Below, piece after piece: positions 27,595 to 36,205 of a DNA stretch of 64,000 bases. The number at the start of each line of letters is the position of its first letter. Positions within the stretch are counted from its first letter, which is position 1. Both the position numbers and the translations under genes were made by a program. The stretch is from Nocardia asteroides (GTDB taxonomy: Bacteria; Actinomycetota; Actinomycetes; Mycobacteriales; Mycobacteriaceae): the NCBI GenBank assembly GCA_019930625.1, contig CP082844.1:3968001-4032000 (forward strand), read 5' to 3'. The notes under the pieces are model-generated. The model was not told where the DNA came from, made no database searches, and saw only the letters and a list, made by a program, of their open reading frames with translations.

Positions 27595-28995
27595 ATGAGC
27601 TACCCCGACAAGAACCAACCCACCGACCCGACCGCTATGACGGCGGTCGAGCTGGTCTCGGCCTACGCGGCGGGCAGTCTGTCGCCCGTCGAGGCGACCG
27701 AGGCGATCCTGCGCGCGATCGCCGACCGCGACGGCGCGCTCAACGCCTTCTGTCTCGTGGATCCCGATCGCGCTCTGGTGCAGGCGAAGGATTCCGAGGC
27801 GCGGTGGCAGTCCGGCCACGCCCGCGGCCTGCTCGACGGCGTGCCGGTCTCGATCAAGGACGTCTTCCTGACCGAGGGCTGGCCCACCCGCCGGGGGTCG
27901 ACCTCGATCGACCCGGCCGGGCCGTGGCCGGTGGACAGCCCGGTAGCGGCGCGGCTGCGCGAGGACGGCATGGTGTTCCTCGGCAAGACCACCACCCCGG
28001 AGATCGCGTGGAAAGCGGTCACCGACAGTCCGCTGGCCGGCGTCACCCGGAATCCGGCCGACCCGTCCACCACCGCGGGCGGGTCCTCCGGCGGGAGCGC
28101 CGCCGCCGTCGCGGCGGGCATGGGCCCGGTCTCGGTGGGCACGGACGGCGGCGGCAGTGTGCGCATTCCGGCCGCCTTCTGCGGCATCGTCGGGTTCAAG
28201 CCCACCTACGGACGGATTCCGCTGTTCCCGGCCAGCCCGTTCGGTCCACTGGCGCACGCGGGGCCGATGACCCGCACCGTCGAGGACGCGGCGCTGCTGC
28301 TGGACATCCTGTCGCTCCCGGATCCGCGCGACCCGACCGCACTGGCCCCCACGCTCACTGTATTCCGCGCCGAAATGCAGCGCGACGTGCGCGGATTGCG
28401 CGTGGCGTACTCGCCGACGCTAGGCTACGCCGCCGTCGACTCCGAAGTCGCCGCGATCGTGGACGCCGCGGTGGCTCGGCTGGCCGAAGCCGAACTCCGG
28501 GTCGGCGCCGCGGATCCGGGATTCGAGGATCCCCGCGAAGCCTTCGAACTGCTCTGGGCGGCCGGTGCGGCCACCATGCTTTCCGGCTTCCCGGAAGGCA
28601 CGCGCGACCGGGTCGATCCCGGGCTGCTGGCGGTATGGGAGCGCGGTGAAACCGTCACCGCGGTCGACTATCTCGCCGCGCGCGACGTGGCGGCTCGGAT
28701 CGGCATCAAGATGGGGACTTTCCACACCGATTACGACGTCCTGATCACCCCGACGGTGCCGATCCCCGCGTTCGAAGCGGGACACGATGTGCCACCGGGC
28801 AGCGGCCTGCACAGCTGGCCGGAGTGGACCCCGTTCACCTACCCGTTCAACCTCACCCAGCAGCCCGCGATCAGCATCCCGGCGGGGGTCACTCGCGCCG
28901 GCCTACCGGTCGGGCTGCAGATCGTGGGTCCGCGCCACTCCGACGATCTGGTGCTCGCGGTGGCCCGCTACGCCGAGTTCGTGCTGGCTTCCTGA
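27595..28995 (+). CDS. Amidase signature family hydrolase
   Basis: 466 residues. The Ser-cisSer-Lys triad can be placed: K88 (PVSIKDV), cis-S164 (AGGSSGGSAA) and nucleophile S188 (DGGGSVRIPAA). It would hydrolyse an amide, possibly a half-amide of a dicarboxylic acid or an N-acyl compound, given the surrounding aminotransferase and C4-acid enzymes. GAAGGAG lies about 7 bases before the ATG. GatA-like partners (gatB/gatC) are absent, so it is not a tRNA amidotransferase. A 13-bp hairpin follows at 29001-29029. Confidence 0.9.
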   Translation: MSYPDKNQPTDPTAMTAVELVSAYAAGSLSPVEATEAILRAIADRDGALNAFCLVDPDRALVQAKDSEARWQSGHARGLLDGVPVSIKDVFLTEGWPTRRGSTSIDPAGPWPVDSPVAARLREDGMVFLGKTTTPEIAWKAVTDSPLAGVTRNPADPSTTAGGSSGGSAAAVAAGMGPVSVGTDGGGSVRIPAAFCGIVGFKPTYGRIPLFPASPFGPLAHAGPMTRTVEDAALLLDILSLPDPRDPTALAPTLTVFRAEMQRDVRGLRVAYSPTLGYAAVDSEVAAIVDAAVARLAEAELRVGAADPGFEDPREAFELLWAAGAATMLSGFPEGTRDRVDPGLLAVWERGETVTAVDYLAARDVAARIGIKMGTFHTDYDVLITPTVPIPAFEAGHDVPPGSGLHSWPEWTPFTYPFNLTQQPAISIPAGVTRAGLPVGLQIVGPRHSDDLVLAVARYAEFVLAS

Positions 28996-29000
28996 ACGCC

Positions 29001-29029
29001 GGTGGCCCCGCGGATACCGCGGGGCCACC
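29001..29029. terminator. Bidirectional terminator between amidase and DUF3830 genes
   Basis: GGTGGCCCCGCGG and its exact complement form a perfect 13-bp stem with loop ATA. It lies 5 bases after the amidase stop and 11 bases beyond the stop of the convergent DUF3830 gene. Confidence 0.75.
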
Positions 29030-29040
29030 GTACGGGGCAT

Positions 29041-29535
29041 TCAGGCACGGGCGAACGCGAGTGTCTCACCCTGCACGCCGTGCAACCACAGCGCGTTGCA
29101 CGCCGCGGCCATCTCGGCGAGCCCCTCTTCGATCGTGGCGAAGACATTGCCCGGCACCCACCCGAGGTCGCCGTTGATCAGCAAATTGTTGCGGCCGTAG
29201 AACAGCGCGAGATCGGTGGCGCCGCGCTCGTGCTCGGCCGCGGAGCCGGGCTCGTAACCGTAAGCCGGATTGCCGATCTCCCACGGCTCGAAATCGAACA
29301 GGCAGACGTCGCCGGGGATCGGCGTGACGGTCGGATTCTCCCGATGCGGTGCCGCGCCGATTCGTGGGAGCAGGGTGTACACCTCGTTGCGTGCGTACTT
29401 GGCGTGGAAGGCGTCGCCTTCTTGCGGCAGCGCGTTCCATACCGCCGCGCAGGTGCGCGGCGCCTCCTCGTCCAGCAGACGGGCGCGGCAGGTCACCGCG
29501 GCTTTGGTGAGCGTGATGGTGATGTAGCGGGCCAT
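29041..29535 (-). CDS. DUF3830 family protein
   Basis: 164 residues. YITITLTKAAVTCRARLLDEEAPRTCAAVWNALP and HAKYARNEVYTLLP match DUF3830, a cyclophilin-like beta-barrel family found in catabolic clusters with amidases, hydantoinases and racemases. No enzymatic activity has been assigned that I can name. The ATG at 29535 follows GGAAG by 9 bases. It lies 61 bases downstream of the aminotransferase gene and is probably in its operon, ending at the shared terminator. Confidence 0.78.
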   Translation of the reverse strand: MARYITITLTKAAVTCRARLLDEEAPRTCAAVWNALPQEGDAFHAKYARNEVYTLLPRIGAAPHRENPTVTPIPGDVCLFDFEPWEIGNPAYGYEPGSAAEHERGATDLALFYGRNNLLINGDLGWVPGNVFATIEEGLAEMAAACNALWLHGVQGETLAFARA

Positions 29536-29596
29536 ACGGTTCTGCTTCCTGATCGGTGCCCGCCGGGCGGGCACGGGGGCGGCGACGGTCGCGGCG

Positions 29597-30838
29597 CTAC
29601 AACTCGGCGAGCACCTCGGACCAGATCGCCAGAGCGTCCTCGACCTGAGTATCGGTCACGATCAGCGGCGGAATCATCCGCACCACGTTCATGTGCGCGC
29701 CGCAGGTCAGCAGCAGCAGTCCCTTGTCCACCGCGGCGCGCTGGGCGGCCGCGGCGGTGACCGGGTCGGGTTCGCCTGTGGCCGTGGTGAATTCGGCGCC
29801 CGCGAGCAGTCCGAGGCCGCGTACGTCACCGATCGCCTTGGTGGCGCTGTCGCGCAGGCCGCGCAACAGCTGTGCGCCCCGTGCGGCCGCGTTGTCCACC
29901 AGCCCTTCGGATTCGATGACGTCGAGCGTGGCGATCGCCGCCGCGCACGCCACCGCGTTGCCGCCGTAGGTGCCGCCCTGCGAGCCCGGCCACGCACGCG
30001 ACATCAGCTCGCGCGAGGCCGCGATGCCCGACAGCGGGAAACCGCTGGCCAGGCCCTTGGCGATGGTGATCACATCGGGCCGCACGTCGAAGTGCTGATG
30101 CCCGAAGAACTTCCCGGTGCGCCCGAAGCCGGTCTGGATCTCGTCGAACACCAGCAGGATGCCGTGCCGGTCCGCCCGTTCGCGCAGCCCGCGGAAGAAC
30201 TCGGTGTTGCCCGGGATGTAACCCCCTTCGCCGAGCACCGGCTCCACGATGAACGCCGCGGTCTCGGCGGGCGAGGTGAGAGTGGCGAACAGGTAGTCGA
30301 GTTCGCGCAGCGCGAAGGTCGTGGCCTCCTGCTCGCTCCAGCCGTAGCGGTACGCGGTGGGGAACGGCGCGACGTGCACGCCCGACATGAGCGGGCTGAA
30401 CCCGGCCGAGAAACGGGTCCCTGAGGTCGTCATGGTCGCGGCGGCCACGGTGCGGCCGTGGAAGCCGCCGTGGAAGACGACGACGTTCGGCCGTCCGGTG
30501 GCCTGGCGCGCCAGCCGCAGCGCGGCCTCGATCGCCTCGCTGCCGGAGTTGGCGAAGAACAGCGCGTCCAATCCGTCCGGAAGTACCGCGCCGAGCCGTT
30601 CGGTCAGCTCGAGCAGCGGCCGGTGCAGCACGGTCGTGTACTGGCCGTGAATCAGCGAGGCGACCTGCGCCTGCGCGGCCGCGACCACGTGCGGGTGGCA
30701 GTGGCCTGTGCTGGTCACCCCGATACCCGCGGTGAAGTCGAGGTATCGGCGGCCGTCGGTGCCGTAGAGATAACACCCCGCGCCATGGTCGACCGTTACC
30801 GGAGTGGCTTGTTTCAGGATGGGAGAGAGCTCGGTCAT
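29597..30838 (-). CDS. Class III aminotransferase (GABA aminotransferase-like)
   Basis: 413 residues, PLP-dependent. The Schiff-base Lys is K261 (ITIAKGLASGFPLS). The phosphate and cofactor contacts are ANSGSEAIEAALRLAR and VFDEIQTGFGRTG. The family (GabT, ArgD, beta-alanine transaminase) transfers an omega-amino group to 2-oxoglutarate or pyruvate. The divergent neighbour is a succinate-semialdehyde-type dehydrogenase, which supports GABA or a homologous omega-amino acid as substrate. ATG 30838 is chosen; the longer frame runs into the regulatory gap. Confidence 0.88.
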   Translation of the reverse strand: MTELSPILKQATPVTVDHGAGCYLYGTDGRRYLDFTAGIGVTSTGHCHPHVVAAAQAQVASLIHGQYTTVLHRPLLELTERLGAVLPDGLDALFFANSGSEAIEAALRLARQATGRPNVVVFHGGFHGRTVAAATMTTSGTRFSAGFSPLMSGVHVAPFPTAYRYGWSEQEATTFALRELDYLFATLTSPAETAAFIVEPVLGEGGYIPGNTEFFRGLRERADRHGILLVFDEIQTGFGRTGKFFGHQHFDVRPDVITIAKGLASGFPLSGIAASRELMSRAWPGSQGGTYGGNAVACAAAIATLDVIESEGLVDNAAARGAQLLRGLRDSATKAIGDVRGLGLLAGAEFTTATGEPDPVTAAAAQRAAVDKGLLLLTCGAHMNVVRMIPPLIVTDTQVEDALAIWSEVLAEL

Positions 30839-30898
30839 GGTGATTCGCCTCCCGCAGCGGTGCAACCACTTGCCGGACAAATGATTGTCTATTGTCGG

Positions 30899-30910
30899 AT
30901 TGTCTACAAT
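30899..30910. promoter_or_regulatory. Second GntR-type operator ATTGT-CT-ACAAT
   Basis: The palindrome has the same half-sites and spacing as the one at 26578-26589. It contains TACAAT (30905-30910), a possible -10 of the gabD-like operon, so binding would block transcription. A second inverted repeat GACAA-ATGA-TTGTC lies just to its left at 30876-30889. Confidence 0.7.
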
Positions 30911-30980
30911 ATGCATAACATGGCGGCACGGGTCGCAGCAATGGCCGAACGCTGCGCGGCGACGGAAGGAGCCACCGACG

Positions 30981-32453
30981 ATGCTCACCGAAAGCGCGCT
31001 CAGCGCCGCCGAACGAGCCGCGATCGACACGGTGCCGCGAGGCCTGTTCATCCAGGGGCGGTGGCGTTCGACCGCCCGGACGCTGCCGGTGCTCGATCCG
31101 GCGACGGGTGAGCCGCTGTGCGCGGTGGCCGACGCGGACCCGGCGGACGGCTTGGCGGCGCTCGACGCGGCATGCGCGGCGCAACCGGCCTGGGCGGCCA
31201 CGCCGCCGCGCGAGCGCAGCGATCTGCTGATGCGTGTGCATCGCGCTTTGCTGGCCCAGACCGACCGGCTCGGGCTGATCGCCACGTTGGAGATGGGCAA
31301 GCCGCTGGCCGAGGCGCGCGGCGAGATCGCTTACGCCGCGGAGTTCTTCCGCTGGTTCGCCGAGGAAGCCGTGCGCCTGGACGGCGGGTACATGCCCGCG
31401 CCGACCGGCGGTTCGCGATTTCTGCTCGCCCGGCAGCCGGTCGGTCCGAGTTTGCTCATCACGCCGTGGAACTTTCCCATGGCCATGGGAGCGCGCAAGA
31501 TCGCGCCTGCCTTGGCCGCGGGCTGCACCTGCGTGGTGAAACCCGCCGAGCAGACGCCGCTTTCGATGCTCGCGCTCGCCGAGGTGCTGGCGGAGGCCGG
31601 GCTGCCCGCCGGGGTGGTCAACGTGGTCACGACGGCCGATCCCGCCGCCGTGATGACGCCGCTGATCCTCGACAGCCGCTCGCGCAAGCTTTCGTTCACG
31701 GGTTCGACCGCGGTCGGCAAGCAGTTGCTCGCGCAGTGTGCGCAGACGGTGATGCGCACCTCCATGGAACTCGGCGGCAACGCGCCGCTGCTGGTGTTCG
31801 ACGACGCCGACCTGGACGAGGCGGTCGAAGGCGCCTTGGCGGCGAAGATGCGCAACATCGGCCAGGCGTGCACCGCCGCCAACCGCATCCTCGTCCAGCG
31901 CGGTGTCGCCGAGGTCTTCGCACGCAGGCTCGCCGATCGGATGGCGGCCCTGCCGATGGGCCGGGGCACCGAGCCGGACGTCGTGGTCGGCCCGCTGATC
32001 GACGCCGAAGCCGTCGCCAAGGTGCAGCGGTTGGTGGACGACGCCCGCGCCCGCGGCGCCACGGTGCTCACCGGCGGCACCGAGCTCGACGGACCGGGCA
32101 CCTTCTATCCCGCCACCGTCCTGGTCGACGTCCCCGACGACGCCGAAATGTGCCATACCGAGATCTTCGGGCCGGTCGCCGCGATCGGCGTCTTCGACAC
32201 CGAGGACGAGGCGGTGGGCCGGGCCAACGACACCCCCTACGGACTGGTGAGCTACGTGTTCACCGAGAACCTCCGGCGCGGATTGCGGGTGTGTGAAGCA
32301 CTGGAAACCGGCATGGTGGGACTCAACCAGGGCGTGGTGTCGAACCCGGCCGCGCCGTTCGGCGGCGTCAAGGAATCCGGGCTCGGGCGCGAGGGCGGAT
32401 CGACCGGGATCGATGAATTCCTGGAGACCAAGTACATCGGAGTGCGACTGTGA
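30981..32453 (+). CDS. NAD(P)-dependent succinate-semialdehyde-type dehydrogenase
   Basis: 490 residues of the aldehyde dehydrogenase superfamily. Catalytic E263 (MELGGNAP) and C297 (NIGQACTAANR) are in place, together with ITPWNFPMAMGARKIAPALAAG and FTGSTAVGKQL. The C-terminal PFGGVKESGLGREGG is typical of GabD. It would oxidise succinate semialdehyde, or a similar semialdehyde made by the divergent aminotransferase, to the dicarboxylate. GGAAGGAG precedes the ATG by about 10 bases. The tartrate-dehydrogenase-like gene follows after 10 bases. Confidence 0.88.
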   Translation: MLTESALSAAERAAIDTVPRGLFIQGRWRSTARTLPVLDPATGEPLCAVADADPADGLAALDAACAAQPAWAATPPRERSDLLMRVHRALLAQTDRLGLIATLEMGKPLAEARGEIAYAAEFFRWFAEEAVRLDGGYMPAPTGGSRFLLARQPVGPSLLITPWNFPMAMGARKIAPALAAGCTCVVKPAEQTPLSMLALAEVLAEAGLPAGVVNVVTTADPAAVMTPLILDSRSRKLSFTGSTAVGKQLLAQCAQTVMRTSMELGGNAPLLVFDDADLDEAVEGALAAKMRNIGQACTAANRILVQRGVAEVFARRLADRMAALPMGRGTEPDVVVGPLIDAEAVAKVQRLVDDARARGATVLTGGTELDGPGTFYPATVLVDVPDDAEMCHTEIFGPVAAIGVFDTEDEAVGRANDTPYGLVSYVFTENLRRGLRVCEALETGMVGLNQGVVSNPAAPFGGVKESGLGREGGSTGIDEFLETKYIGVRL

Positions 32454-32463
32454 AGGAGTGCCA

Positions 32464-33546
32464 GTGAGCGAGTACCGCATCGCCACCATCCCGGGTGACG
32501 GGATCGGCGTGGACGTCACCGCGGCGGCGGTGCGCGTGCTCGACGCCGTGCTGCCCGGCCTGGAATGGACCGAATTCGACTGGTCCTGCGAGAACTACCT
32601 GCGCACCGGGGCCATGATGCCGCACGACGGCGCGCACCGGCTCGCGGACTTCGACGCGATCCTCCTCGGCGCCGTCGGCTTTCCCGGTGTGCCCGACCAT
32701 GTCTCGCTGTGGGGGCTGCTGATCCCGCTGCGCCGCGCTTTCGATCAGTACGTCAACCTGCGCCCGGTGCGCCTGCTGCCCGGCACCGAGTCGGCGCTGC
32801 GCGGCCGGACCGCCGACGACTTGGACATCCTCATCGTGCGGGAGAACTCCGAGGGCGAGTACTCCCGGATCGGCGGCATCCACAACGAAGGCCGCCCCGA
32901 CGAATTCGTGCTCCAGGAGTCGGTGTTCACCCGTACCGGGTGCGAGCGGATCATCCGCTACGGGTTCGAGCGGGCCGCCGAACGATCCGGTCGGCTGTGC
33001 TCGGCGACCAAGTCGAACGGACTCATCCACTCGATGCCGTACTGGGACAGCGTCTTCGATCGCGTCGCGTCCGAGTACCCGGAGGTGACGACGCGGCAGA
33101 TGCACGTCGACGCGCTGGCCGCCGAACTCGTGCTGCACCCGGACCGGCTCGACGTGATCGTGGGCTCGAATCTGTTCGGCGACATCCTCTCCGACCTCGC
33201 CGCCGCCGTGACGGGAGGACTCGGTCTCGCGCCATCGGGCAACATCAATCCCGAGCGCACCGGCCCTTCGATGTTCGAAGCGGTGCACGGCAGTGCCCCC
33301 GACATCGCCGGGCAGGGCATCGCGAACCCGGTCGCGCAGATCCTCGCGGGTGCCATGCTGCTCGATCATCTCGGCGAGTCCGCCGCGGCCGTCGCGGTGG
33401 ATCGAGCGGTCTGCGACGTGCTCGCCACCGGAGAGATCCGCACCCCGGACCTCGGCGGCACCGCAACCACCGCCGAACTCGGTGACGCCATTGCCACCCG
33501 TGCGGCCGAACTGACCCGCCGCGCCGCGCCGGCCGAACTCGGCTGA
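32464..33546 (+). CDS. Tartrate/D-malate dehydrogenase-like beta-decarboxylating dehydrogenase
   Basis: 360 residues of the isocitrate/isopropylmalate dehydrogenase family. IPGDGIGVDVTAAAVRVL opens the Rossmann-like fold; the substrate loop is VNLRPVRLLPG, then RENSEGEYSRIGG; K (SATKSNGL) and the metal-binding Asp pair (VGSNLFGDILSDLAA) follow. The pattern NLRPVRLLPG-x-SALRG is closer to tartrate/D-malate dehydrogenases (TtuC/DmlA) than to LeuB. It probably oxidises and decarboxylates a 2-hydroxy diacid. GGAG lies 6 bases before GTG 32464. It ends the catabolic island. Confidence 0.85.
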   Translation: MSEYRIATIPGDGIGVDVTAAAVRVLDAVLPGLEWTEFDWSCENYLRTGAMMPHDGAHRLADFDAILLGAVGFPGVPDHVSLWGLLIPLRRAFDQYVNLRPVRLLPGTESALRGRTADDLDILIVRENSEGEYSRIGGIHNEGRPDEFVLQESVFTRTGCERIIRYGFERAAERSGRLCSATKSNGLIHSMPYWDSVFDRVASEYPEVTTRQMHVDALAAELVLHPDRLDVIVGSNLFGDILSDLAAAVTGGLGLAPSGNINPERTGPSMFEAVHGSAPDIAGQGIANPVAQILAGAMLLDHLGESAAAVAVDRAVCDVLATGEIRTPDLGGTATTAELGDAIATRAAELTRRAAPAELG

Positions 33547-33703
33547 CCGGGTCGCGGAGGCGGTCGGGGAGCGTTCCGCCCGAGCAGGCGCAGCTGCGAC
33601 AGTCGGTGTGCAGCTCTACCCGGACGTAACGGGGCAATCAGGTGATCACGCGCGGCGGTGGGAGCCGACACCGCCGTGGGAGGCGGTGACAGCGCAGACC
33701 GCG

Positions 33704-34444
33704 TCAGGCGGTGAGCCAGATGGCCTCGGCGGCGGGGCGCCCGAGGTCGGTCGGCGACTCGGTGGCGCCGATCCGGATGGCGATGGTGCCCGCGAAGTCG
33801 CGGCGTTCGACGACCGTGATGACGGTGTCCAGCGCGATGCCGACGGAGTCGAAGTAACGCAGCATGTCGGGATCGGCGTCGGAGATGCGCGCGACCCGGC
33901 CGGATTCGCCCGCCTGGAAATCGCTGAGCTGGCGCGCGGGCGGAGTGGGGACCGCGCCGTCCACCGACGGGATCGGATCTCCGTGCGGATCGCGGTCGGG
34001 GTAGCCGAGTTTGGCGTCGATCCGGGCCATCAGCAGCTCGGAGACCGCGTGCTCGAGCACCTCGGCCTCGTCGTGCACCTCGTCCCAGCCGTAACCGAGC
34101 TCGTTCACCAGGAACGTCTCGATGAGCCGGTGCCTACGCACCATCGCTACGGCGGCGCGACGCCCCGCGAGGGTGAGGGCGATCGCGCCGTAGCGGGCGT
34201 GTTCGACCAGTCCCTGATCGGCGAGTTTGCGGACCGCTTCGGACACGGTGGAGGCCGACACCCCGATCCGCTCGGCGAGCAACTTGGTGGTCACTTTCTC
34301 CTGCGACCACTCCTGCGCGGTCCAGATGACCTTCAGGTAGTCCTGGGCGACCGACGAGAGCACAGGCGCGATCGTCGCGGTACCGCCCGGCGCCGGGGCG
34401 TCGGCCAACTCGCGTCGAGTGGCGAGATCTCGTTTACCTGGCAC
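33704..34444 (-). CDS. DtxR/MntR family metal-dependent repressor
   Basis: 246 residues. The winged HTH (about 35-95) contains VTTKLLAERIGVSASTVSEAVRKLADQGLVEH, typical of DtxR/MntR. The dimerisation and metal-binding domain follows (HRLIETFLVNELGYGWDEVHDEAEVLEHAVSELL), then an FeoA/SH3-like C-terminal domain. It likely represses Mn2+ or Fe2+ uptake genes. Rv2788 (sirR) occupies the same position near ribF in M. tuberculosis. The GTG has no ribosome site and a TAAGCT box 6 bases upstream. It converges with the tartrate-dehydrogenase-like gene. Confidence 0.88.
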   Translation of the reverse strand: MPGKRDLATRRELADAPAPGGTATIAPVLSSVAQDYLKVIWTAQEWSQEKVTTKLLAERIGVSASTVSEAVRKLADQGLVEHARYGAIALTLAGRRAAVAMVRRHRLIETFLVNELGYGWDEVHDEAEVLEHAVSELLMARIDAKLGYPDRDPHGDPIPSVDGAVPTPPARQLSDFQAGESGRVARISDADPDMLRYFDSVGIALDTVITVVERRDFAGTIAIRIGATESPTDLGRPAAEAIWLTA

Positions 34445-34450
34445 ACCCCG

Positions 34451-34456
34451 AGCTTA
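34451..34456 (-). promoter_or_regulatory. Probable -10 box (TAAGCT) of the mntR-like gene
   Basis: On the minus strand TAAGCT ends 6 bases before the GTG at 34444 with no Shine-Dalgarno, suggesting a leaderless message. Confidence 0.4.
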
Positions 34457-34585
34457 GGCACTGGCGTGCCGATGCACACATCGTCGGCCCCGTCGTCGCC
34501 CGATCGCGAACGGAACGCGATTCTCCGTTCACTCCCGGTGGGGCGCGACGACGGCCGCTCGAGCGTGTCGTCCGCGGCGGGTGGG

Positions 34586-35005
34586 TCACACGGTTCCCGG
34601 AACCTCCAGCGCACTGTGGAACGCGGCCACGCGGTCGAATCGCGCACCGGCCAGCCGTGCCGTGGCCGGCGCGCCGATCGGCGCACCGGACAGTTCGTAG
34701 AACGTCGCCGTGGCGAGTCCGGAGAATCGGTCCCCGGTCACCTCGAGTTCGAAGGCGACGATTCCCTTGCGCACTACGGAGGGGTCAGCTCGATCCACGG
34801 TGAACTCCAGGAACGCGCCAGTGACCCGGGAGCCGTCGGCTCGCCAACTACCCATGCCGTTGCTGTCGCTGGTGGCGCGATTGCCGTGATCGGGGTTCGA
34901 CTGCAGCATCGTGCCACCCGGGTGGAACTGCATCACGTGGTAACCGAACGGAGCGCCCTCGGCGACCACCTCCCACGTGCCCAGCACCGGATGCCGATCG
35001 TTCAT
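34586..35005 (-). CDS. Hypothetical protein, lipocalin-like
   Basis: 139 residues with alternating hydrophobic strands (LGTWEVVAEG, GYHVMQFHPGGTM, GMGSWRADGSRVTGAFLEF). The opening GTW motif and strand pattern recall small lipocalin-like beta-barrels, but I cannot name the family. No signal peptide. Its ATG overlaps the stop of the aminotransferase gene by 4 bases, so it is translated from the cupin-aminotransferase operon and may act on the same metabolite. Confidence 0.68.
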   Translation of the reverse strand: MNDRHPVLGTWEVVAEGAPFGYHVMQFHPGGTMLQSNPDHGNRATSDSNGMGSWRADGSRVTGAFLEFTVDRADPSVVRKGIVAFELEVTGDRFSGLATATFYELSGAPIGAPATARLAGARFDRVAAFHSALEVPGTV

Positions 35006-36204
35006 GCTGTGCCTGTCGAGGCCGGGGCTCCGCAGACGGCTCCCAGCAGCGCGATGCCACGGTCGATGTCGTCGCGGGGCACGTTCGCGAAGCTCAGCCG
35101 CATCGTGTTGCGGTGGCCGGTGACGTCGTCGGCGTAGAAGGCGCTTCCGGGCAGGAACGCGACCCCCCGTCGCAGCGCTTCCGGCAGCGCCGCGTCGGCA
35201 TCGAAACCCGCCGGTCCCTCGACCCACAGGAACATCCCGCCTTCGGGTGTGGTCCACCGGAACCCGGCCGGGAGGTGCCCCCCGACCGCAGCGGTCAAGG
35301 CGTCCAACTTGGCCGAGTAGGCCTCGACGACGTGGGCGAGGTGCGCCGCACCGGCCGAACTGCCGAGGAATTCGGCGGCAATCGCCTGGCAGTACGTCGA
35401 CGTTTGCATATCGATGCCCTGCTTCAACGCGAGCACTGTTTTCAGCAGATCCTCGGGCATGACGGTGATTCCGACACGAATCGCCGGAGCGAGAGTTTTC
35501 GACAGTGACGTGATGTAGACCGAGTTGTCCGGCGCGAAAGACCACAGCGCGGGCGGTGCGACGCCGCGATAGCGCAGGTCTGTATAGACGTCGTCCTCGA
35601 CAATCAGCGTGCCGTGGCGGACGGCGATCTCCGCTATTCGTTCACGCCGCCCGGCGGGCATCGTCCGCCCGGTCGGATTCTGGAACGTGGGCAGCAGGTA
35701 GACGAATGCCGCGCCGTATCGGGCCAAAGCCTCCTCGAGCGCTTCCGGCACGATGCCGGATTCGTCGGACGGCACCGCGACGACGGTCGCTGCGTGGCTA
35801 CGGAATTCTTTGACGGCCGGGCCATAGGTCGGTGTTTCGACGAGCACCACGTCATGCGGGTCGAGCACCGCCAAACACAGGTTGTGCAGAGCGCCGGATC
35901 CGCCGGTCGAGATATGCAAGCGCTCGGGCGTGCATCGAATATCGCGGTTGCGCAGCAGGTTTCGCGCTTCGACCAGCAGCGGGGCGAATCCTTGGGTCAT
36001 GCCGTACTGCAGGACCGCGCTGCCGTATCTTTCGATGACGCTCTGCGAGAGCGTCGCGACGAGCTCGCCCGGGAGCAGGGCGGGGTCGGGTGCTCCGACG
36101 GCGAACGAGACGACCTCGGGGCGTCGTGCCAGCGTCGCGAAGATGTCATCGATGGGTCCGCTGCTCACCTCGGCCGCGCGGCGGCTGCGCTGCAGGCGTG
36201 TCAC
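35002..36204 (-). CDS. PLP-dependent fold-I aminotransferase (LysN/MocR-like catalytic domain)
   Basis: 400 residues. The PLP Lys is in YITSLSKTLAPAIRVG. Substrate and cofactor residues appear in LPTFQNPTGRTMP, IVEDDVYTDLRY and ISTGGSGALHNLCL. There is no N-terminal GntR domain, so it is an enzyme rather than a MocR regulator, similar to 2-aminoadipate or aromatic aminotransferases. GTG 36204 lies one base after the cupin stop. The first segment (SGPIDDIFATLARRPEVVSFAVGAPDP) is typical. Middle gene of a three-gene operon. Confidence 0.86.
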   Translation of the reverse strand: MTRLQRSRRAAEVSSGPIDDIFATLARRPEVVSFAVGAPDPALLPGELVATLSQSVIERYGSAVLQYGMTQGFAPLLVEARNLLRNRDIRCTPERLHISTGGSGALHNLCLAVLDPHDVVLVETPTYGPAVKEFRSHAATVVAVPSDESGIVPEALEEALARYGAAFVYLLPTFQNPTGRTMPAGRRERIAEIAVRHGTLIVEDDVYTDLRYRGVAPPALWSFAPDNSVYITSLSKTLAPAIRVGITVMPEDLLKTVLALKQGIDMQTSTYCQAIAAEFLGSSAGAAHLAHVVEAYSAKLDALTAAVGGHLPAGFRWTTPEGGMFLWVEGPAGFDADAALPEALRRGVAFLPGSAFYADDVTGHRNTMRLSFANVPRDDIDRGIALLGAVCGAPASTGTA

Positions 36205-36205
36205 G

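Noticed and set aside
26548..28257. A 569-codon minus-strand open frame
   Set aside because: It is antisense to the hydroxyacid dehydrogenase and amidase genes, both with full family motifs. Its translation is Arg/Gly/Asp-rich with no domain. GC-rich DNA leaves such shadow frames open.
24391..33546. Mobile element or prophage as the source of the catabolic island
   Set aside because: No transposase, integrase, terminal repeat or tRNA target is seen at either edge, and base composition is like the rest of the window.
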